From assembly GCF_006376685.1 (NCBI RefSeq), contig NZ_VEWL01000004.1, forward strand, positions 1 through 64,000: 64,000 nt of DNA, in the 5' to 3' direction. This document shows positions 60,526 to 64,000 of this stretch, piece by piece; positions within the stretch are counted from its first letter, which is position 1; every line of letters starts with the position of its first letter. Below the pieces are notes generated by a model. That model was not told the DNA's origin. It searched no databases and saw only the letters and a program-made list of their open reading frames with translations. The translations under genes were made by a program, and so were the position numbers. This DNA comes from Ochrobactrum teleogrylli. GTDB taxonomy: Bacteria > Pseudomonadota > Alphaproteobacteria > Rhizobiales > Rhizobiaceae.

Positions 60526-60947
60526 TCTCTCCAGCCGCACATAGTGCCAAAGCCTTGCGCCGCCGCGCCTTTATCGGGCTTGGTATTGCGATTGTGCTGG
60601 TCGGTGTCGCGCCGTTTGCGCGCGCGCAGCACGACCTCGCCTTCTGGCTGATATGGCCGGTGCTACTGGCAAGCACCCTGATTGGGCTGGGCATTGCCGC
60701 GCATCTCCTGTTCGACGCCGCCTTGTTTCGGATGATCGCCGCTGGCGACGACGAAAAAGCAACCCTTGCCGAAGTCGATTCCGTTCTGGAACGGATGGGC
60801 CTGCGGGCAAAACAACCGGCCGTGCGTCCGCTCTCCGACCGTATTGCGGGAACGCGCCGCATTGCCCGCCGTCTTAATCTTTCTCTCGGACTGGCTATCA
60901 TCTTGTTCAGCCTGCTGGCGCTTCTGCCACCGGGCGCGGAGTTCTGA
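60522..60947 (+). CDS. Small membrane protein of the lipid cluster, unknown
   Basis: A 141-residue protein with three hydrophobic segments (residues about 15-33, 41-66 and 121-137) and a charged loop (AAGDDEKATLAEVDSVLERMGLRAK) between the second and third. No catalytic motif is recognised. Overlaps the phosphatase stop by 4 bases and is followed by the acyltransferase after one base, so it is certainly co-translated with the lipid enzymes. Confidence 0.8.
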   Translation: MISPAAHSAKALRRRAFIGLGIAIVLVGVAPFARAQHDLAFWLIWPVLLASTLIGLGIAAHLLFDAALFRMIAAGDDEKATLAEVDSVLERMGLRAKQPAVRPLSDRIAGTRRIARRLNLSLGLAIILFSLLALLPPGAEF

Positions 60948-60948
60948 C

Positions 60949-61602
60949 ATGCGCACCATCATTCGTCATCAGGTGCAATCTTTGTTCGGCTCGTTGCTCG
61001 CCATCCTGTCACGCGGCATTACCGGCGTGCGACCGATCTGGAGCGGCACGGGGCCATCGCGCAACCAGCGCATCTATTATGCCAACCACACCAGTCATGG
61101 CGATTTCATCCTGCTCGCCTCCTGTCTCAATCAGGAAGAACGGGCGCGCACCCGCGCCGTGGCGGGCGCAGACTACTGGCGCGCCAATCGCGTGCGACAA
61201 TTCATGGCCGAAGTGCTGCTGCGCACCGTGCTGGTTGAACGCAACTGGGTGGAGCGAACGCAGGACCCGATGGAAGTGATGCTGACCGCGTTGGCCGATG
61301 GGCATTCGCTGATCATCTTCCCGGAAGGCACACGCAACATGACGGATGAGCCGCTGCTGCGTTTTCGCTCCGGTCTCTACAATCTCGCGCTGGCGCGGCC
61401 CGATGTCGAACTCGTCCCCTGCTGGATCGAGAACATGTCGCGCGTGCTGCCGAAAGGCGCTGCCCTGCCGGTGCCATTGCTGTGCCGCGTCGTGTTCGGT
61501 GCGCCGGTGCAACTTGGCGACGGCGAGGACCGCAAGGAATTTCTGACGCGAGCGCGCCAACAACTTCTCGATATTCAGCCCAGAAACGGGAACCGCCCAT
61601 GA
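60949..61602 (+). CDS. Lysophospholipid acyltransferase (PlsC-type)
   Basis: A 217-residue PlsC-family 1-acyl-glycerol-3-phosphate-type acyltransferase. Motif I is NHTSHGD (NHX4D, residues about 43-49) and motif III is FPEGTRN (about 125-131). It has only a weak membrane-associating N-terminus. ATG 60949 is one base after the preceding stop; in-frame ATG 60766 lies far inside the preceding gene. It would acylate a lysophospholipid or make phosphatidic acid for the CDP-diglyceride synthase encoded next. Confidence 0.92.
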   Translation: MRTIIRHQVQSLFGSLLAILSRGITGVRPIWSGTGPSRNQRIYYANHTSHGDFILLASCLNQEERARTRAVAGADYWRANRVRQFMAEVLLRTVLVERNWVERTQDPMEVMLTALADGHSLIIFPEGTRNMTDEPLLRFRSGLYNLALARPDVELVPCWIENMSRVLPKGAALPVPLLCRVVFGAPVQLGDGEDRKEFLTRARQQLLDIQPRNGNRP

Positions 61603-62528
61603 GCGAAACCACCCAATTATTCATCGGCCTCATGGGCGTTCTGGGGACAGCAAGCCTTGTCGCCGCCATACTGTCCTGGCGCGCGCCAAAACCGCTTTCA
61701 TCCACACTGGTCAACCTCAATGCCCGCATCAAGGCATGGTGGATCATGGTCGCGGCCATGTGCATCGCCTTCCTGTTCGGCAAAGGCGGCGTGATCGTGC
61801 TGTTCGCGCTCGTATCCTTCGCATCGCTGCGCGAATATGTAACGCTGACCCAGACCCGCCGCAGCGATCACCGTATCCTGCTCGGCATGTTTCTGCTGGT
61901 CATTCCGGTGCAGTATTATCTGATCTGGATCGAATGGTATGGGCTCTATTCGATCTTCATTCCGGTCTATTGCTTCCTCGCAATGCCGGTGCTGACCGCC
62001 CTTTCCGGCGATACATCGCGCTTTCTCGAACGTATCAGCGAACAACAATGGGGCATCATGCTGTCGGTCTATTGCATCAGCCATGTTCCGGCGCTGATGA
62101 CGCTGGACATCCCCGGCTATGACAGTGAAAAACTGCTGCTGATCGCCTTTCTGGTCGCGACCGTTCAGGGCAGCGACGTGCTGCAATATGTGTTCGGCAA
62201 ACTGTTCGGCAAGCATCGCATCGCGCCGAATATCTCGCCTTCCAAGACCTGGGAAGGCTTTGTCGGCGGCGTGGCCAGCGCATCCTTGCTGGGTGCGGGA
62301 CTTGCCTGGCTCACGCCTTTCTCACCGCTTCAGGCGGGCGCGCTGGCGGCGGTCTCTTGCGTCATGGGCTTTTTCGGCGGGCTAGTGGCTTCGGCCATCA
62401 AGCGCGACCGGGGCGTCAAGGATTGGGGCCACATGATCGAAGGCCATGGCGGCATGCTCGACCGCGCCGACAGCCTCGTCTTTTCAGCGCCGGTGTTCTT
62501 TCACTTCGTGCGTTATTTCTGGACGTAA
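61599..62528 (+). CDS. Phosphatidate cytidylyltransferase, CdsA-family (YnbB-like)
   Basis: A 309-residue membrane enzyme with about eight hydrophobic segments and the CDS signature near the C-terminus (SAIKRDRGVKDWGHMIEGHGGMLDRADS). It makes CDP-diacylglycerol from CTP and phosphatidate, the direct substrate of the phosphatidyltransferase encoded at the other end of this cluster. It overlaps the acyltransferase stop (ATGA). The essential housekeeping cdsA is normally elsewhere (next to frr/uppS), so this is a second, dedicated copy. It ends 6 bases from the convergent response regulator gene. Confidence 0.92.
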   Translation: MSETTQLFIGLMGVLGTASLVAAILSWRAPKPLSSTLVNLNARIKAWWIMVAAMCIAFLFGKGGVIVLFALVSFASLREYVTLTQTRRSDHRILLGMFLLVIPVQYYLIWIEWYGLYSIFIPVYCFLAMPVLTALSGDTSRFLERISEQQWGIMLSVYCISHVPALMTLDIPGYDSEKLLLIAFLVATVQGSDVLQYVFGKLFGKHRIAPNISPSKTWEGFVGGVASASLLGAGLAWLTPFSPLQAGALAAVSCVMGFFGGLVASAIKRDRGVKDWGHMIEGHGGMLDRADSLVFSAPVFFHFVRYFWT

Positions 62529-62534
62529 TCGGCG

Positions 62535-63260
62535 CTAAGCGGATTGCCGGCTCAACCATTCGTTGAGTTCGGCTTCTGCGCGCTCCAGTGCGCTGTAATT
62601 CAACAATTTGCGCAACAGCGCCACGGTCACGGCGCGGGCGCGAAAATTGAACCGTCCCTCGTCGCTATCGCTTTTTTCCTGATAGACGCCGAGCTTTTCA
62701 TAAAGCTGCTGCAAGCGGTTTTGAACACTGCGCAGCGACAGATTGCGTCGGCGCGCAATCGTCTTGTCCGTCAGGCCGAGCGCGATATCAATCAGGATTT
62801 CATATTCGCTCTCGGTAAAGCCGCTGGCATGGCTGAGGCTCTTCTGCTGCAAGCCGCGCACTTCCCGGTCGACGACGCATTGCGCCTCGACGAAAATGCT
62901 GCGCAGCGCCAGCCGCAGTTTGTCGTCGGAGGCCGATTTCAGCACATAGCCATAGGCCGCACCTTCCGGCACAATGCGCGACACGCCGCGCACATAGGCC
63001 TCATCGGCATAGTTCGACCAGAACAGGATGCGGGTTTCGGGATTTTCCTTCCAGATGGTACGCGCCGCCTCGATGCCGTTGCGACCATTCATCTGCAAGT
63101 CCATCACGATATGCGCATCGCGATGCTGGCGCGCCAGTTTCTCGCCCGCCGACCCGTTTCCGGCCTCGAATATATCGCTGCATTCCGGCAGTGCTGCGCG
63201 CACCGCCTCGCTGAGATAAGTGCGATGCAGCGGGTCATCCTCAACGATCAGAACCTGCAT
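62535..63260 (-). CDS. LuxR/NarL-type two-component response regulator
   Basis: A 241-residue regulator: receiver domain (residues 1-120, acidic pocket VEDDP, phospho-acceptor D54 in IVMDLQMNG, Lys108 in GYVLKSA) and a C-terminal LuxR-type HTH (GFTESEYEILIDIALGLTDKTIARRRNLSLRSVQNRLQQLYEKLGV). ATG 63260 (MQVLIVEDDP) is preferred over 63272. It overlaps the histidine kinase end by 20 bases, so the pair is co-translated. Targets are unknown; the convergent lipid operon is the nearest candidate. Confidence 0.9.
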   Translation of the reverse strand: MQVLIVEDDPLHRTYLSEAVRAALPECSDIFEAGNGSAGEKLARQHRDAHIVMDLQMNGRNGIEAARTIWKENPETRILFWSNYADEAYVRGVSRIVPEGAAYGYVLKSASDDKLRLALRSIFVEAQCVVDREVRGLQQKSLSHASGFTESEYEILIDIALGLTDKTIARRRNLSLRSVQNRLQQLYEKLGVYQEKSDSDEGRFNFRARAVTVALLRKLLNYSALERAEAELNEWLSRQSA

Positions 63261-64000
63261 CACTCTCTCCATTCATCGGTTTGCACATTTCCGGCGGCAA
63301 AAGCACAGTTACGCTTGTCCCCGGGCCTGTCGGATTTTTTCGGATGGCGAAACCTGCCGAAATCAGCCGCGCGCGCGTGCGCATATTGTCGATGCCATGG
63401 CCCAATGTGAGTTCGGGCGTTAATTCGGCAGCCGAACCGGGGCGCTGGACCGGGCGGTCGGTCCCGATACCATTATCGATCACTTCCACCAGAAGCCGCC
63501 CGCCCCGGTCGCTCAGCTTCACGCGCAATTCGCTGGCATGGGCATGGCGGATGACATTGTTGATCGCTTCCTGAACGATGCGAAACAGCGAGGTCGCGAC
63601 CGTTTCTTCCAGCCTGTCGGCCATGCCGTCGCTCTGGTCATCCAGCGTCCACTCAATCGCCGCATCACCATCGCGCACCGACCGGTCGAGATGGTTTTCC
63701 GTTGCCTGCACGAAACCGAACAGCTGTAGAATGGAGGGCTTGGCCTCCTCTATGATCTGCCGCAGATCGCGCATGCAATGCTGGAGACCGCGAAACAGCG
63801 GCTCCAGCTGTTCACCGGAAAGATCGGGCGCACGGGTGAGCCGCTCGACGTGGCGGGCAAGCCGGGTGAGATCAGCCAGCGTCTGGTCATGCAAATCCAT
63901 GCCGATGCGGTGCCGCTCGGTTTCCAGCGCCTCGGTCAGTTTCAGCGCGCCGGACCGCAAGCCCTCCTCGCGGGCACGGGCTTCCGTTTCCACGATGGCC
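63241..64000 (-). CDS. Histidine kinase, HisKA_3/NarX type (partial, cut by window end)
   Basis: The C-terminal 252 residues of a sensor kinase; the open frame continues past base 64000. The dimerisation/phosphotransfer helix contains ERHRIGMDLHDQTLADL (the His of MDLHDQ is the phosphorylated residue of HisKA_3 kinases). The ATPase domain shows the N box (NNVIRHAHASELRV), the D box (VIDNGIG) and the G box (GHGIDNMRTRARLISAGFAI). Sensor domains lie outside the window. GTG 63993 is an in-frame codon, but probably internal. The partner regulator is encoded directly downstream. Confidence 0.88.
   Translation of the reverse strand, partial: AIVETEARAREEGLRSGALKLTEALETERHRIGMDLHDQTLADLTRLARHVERLTRAPDLSGEQLEPLFRGLQHCMRDLRQIIEEAKPSILQLFGFVQATENHLDRSVRDGDAAIEWTLDDQSDGMADRLEETVATSLFRIVQEAINNVIRHAHASELRVKLSDRGGRLLVEVIDNGIGTDRPVQRPGSAAELTPELTLGHGIDNMRTRARLISAGFAIRKNPTGPGTSVTVLLPPEMCKPMNGESDAGSDR

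Noticed and set aside
1..64000. CRISPR arrays, insertion sequences, prophage or conjugative genes
   Set aside because: No series of short regularly spaced direct repeats, no transposase or integrase frame, and no phage structural gene was found. The window is coherent chromosomal DNA apart from small intergenic palindromic elements.

Overview
The window reads as an alphaproteobacterium of the order Hyphomicrobiales, and most specifically as the Brucella/Ochrobactrum group (I would expect chromosome II of a Brucella anthropi- or B. intermedia-like strain). The reasons are a LuxR regulator that I recognise as VjbR beside flhB, an FtcR/Rem-type flagellar regulator beside flgE, the rhizobial-type motility set (motC, motE, flaF, flbT, DUF1217), and scattered copies of palindromic intergenic elements. 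All flagellar reading frames are intact, which fits a motile Ochrobactrum-type strain better than a non-motile classical Brucella.

Layout. (1) 1-7.2 kb: a BadF/N-acetylglucosamine-kinase-type ATPase, an Rrf2 regulator, and a zinc-homeostasis block: a CobW-type GTPase and a DUF4198 periplasmic protein (minus), znuA (minus), and znuC-znuB-zur (plus). Near-identical Zur-type palindromes lie in front of the DUF4198 gene and in the znuA/znuC divergent region. (2) 7.3-43.2 kb: a PilZ gene, then a practically complete flagellar locus. Minus-strand units are flhA-fliR-(fliJ-like)-flgJ-(flgN-like)-unknown; flgE-flgK-flgL-flaF-flbT-flgD-fliQ; ftcR; fliF-fliH-motB-motC-fliK-transglycosylase; fliC; and DUF1217-flgF-fliI-unknown-flgB-flgC-fliE-flgG-flgA-flgI-motE-flgH-fliL-fliP. 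The plus-strand unit is motA-fliM-(DUF6468-like)-fliN-fliG-flhB-unknown. No chemotaxis genes, fliD, fliS, fliA or flgM are seen. A short motif around TTCGCGCAAGCTTCGC occurs at six operon heads of this locus. (3) 43.5-48.4 kb: vjbR, a TetR repressor with two identical operators, and an EmrA/EmrB-type efflux pair. (4) 48.7-56.7 kb: two complete ABC importers of the iron/polyamine/phosphonate superfamily, each preceded by a good Pho box. (5) 56.6-62.5 kb: a lipid-metabolism module with the same domain set as the uncharacterised E. coli ynbABCD operon (CDP-alcohol phosphatidyltransferase, hydrolase-methyltransferase fusion, PAP2/dual-specificity phosphatase fusion, CDP-diglyceride synthase) plus a lysophospholipid acyltransferase and a small membrane protein. 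(6) 62.5-64 kb: a LuxR-type response regulator and the C-terminal part of its histidine kinase, which is cut by the window end.

How it fits together. The flagellar block encodes the export gate (FlhAB, FliPQR), ATPase complex (FliHI), MS ring and switch (FliF, FliGMN), rod, rings, hook and filament, the stator (MotAB) and its alphaproteobacterial periplasmic partners (MotC, MotE), and flagellin-specific translational control (FlbT/FlaF). Its transcriptional regulators (FtcR inside, VjbR next door) lie in the same stretch. The zinc block is a self-contained Zur regulon. The two Pho-box importers next to a phospholipid-remodelling cluster suggest a phosphate/membrane-lipid theme in the last 15 kb, although that link is inference. 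I see no tRNA or rRNA gene, CRISPR array, insertion sequence or phage gene in the window. Several intergenic repeat elements are present, and two of them overlap the stop codons of flagellar genes.
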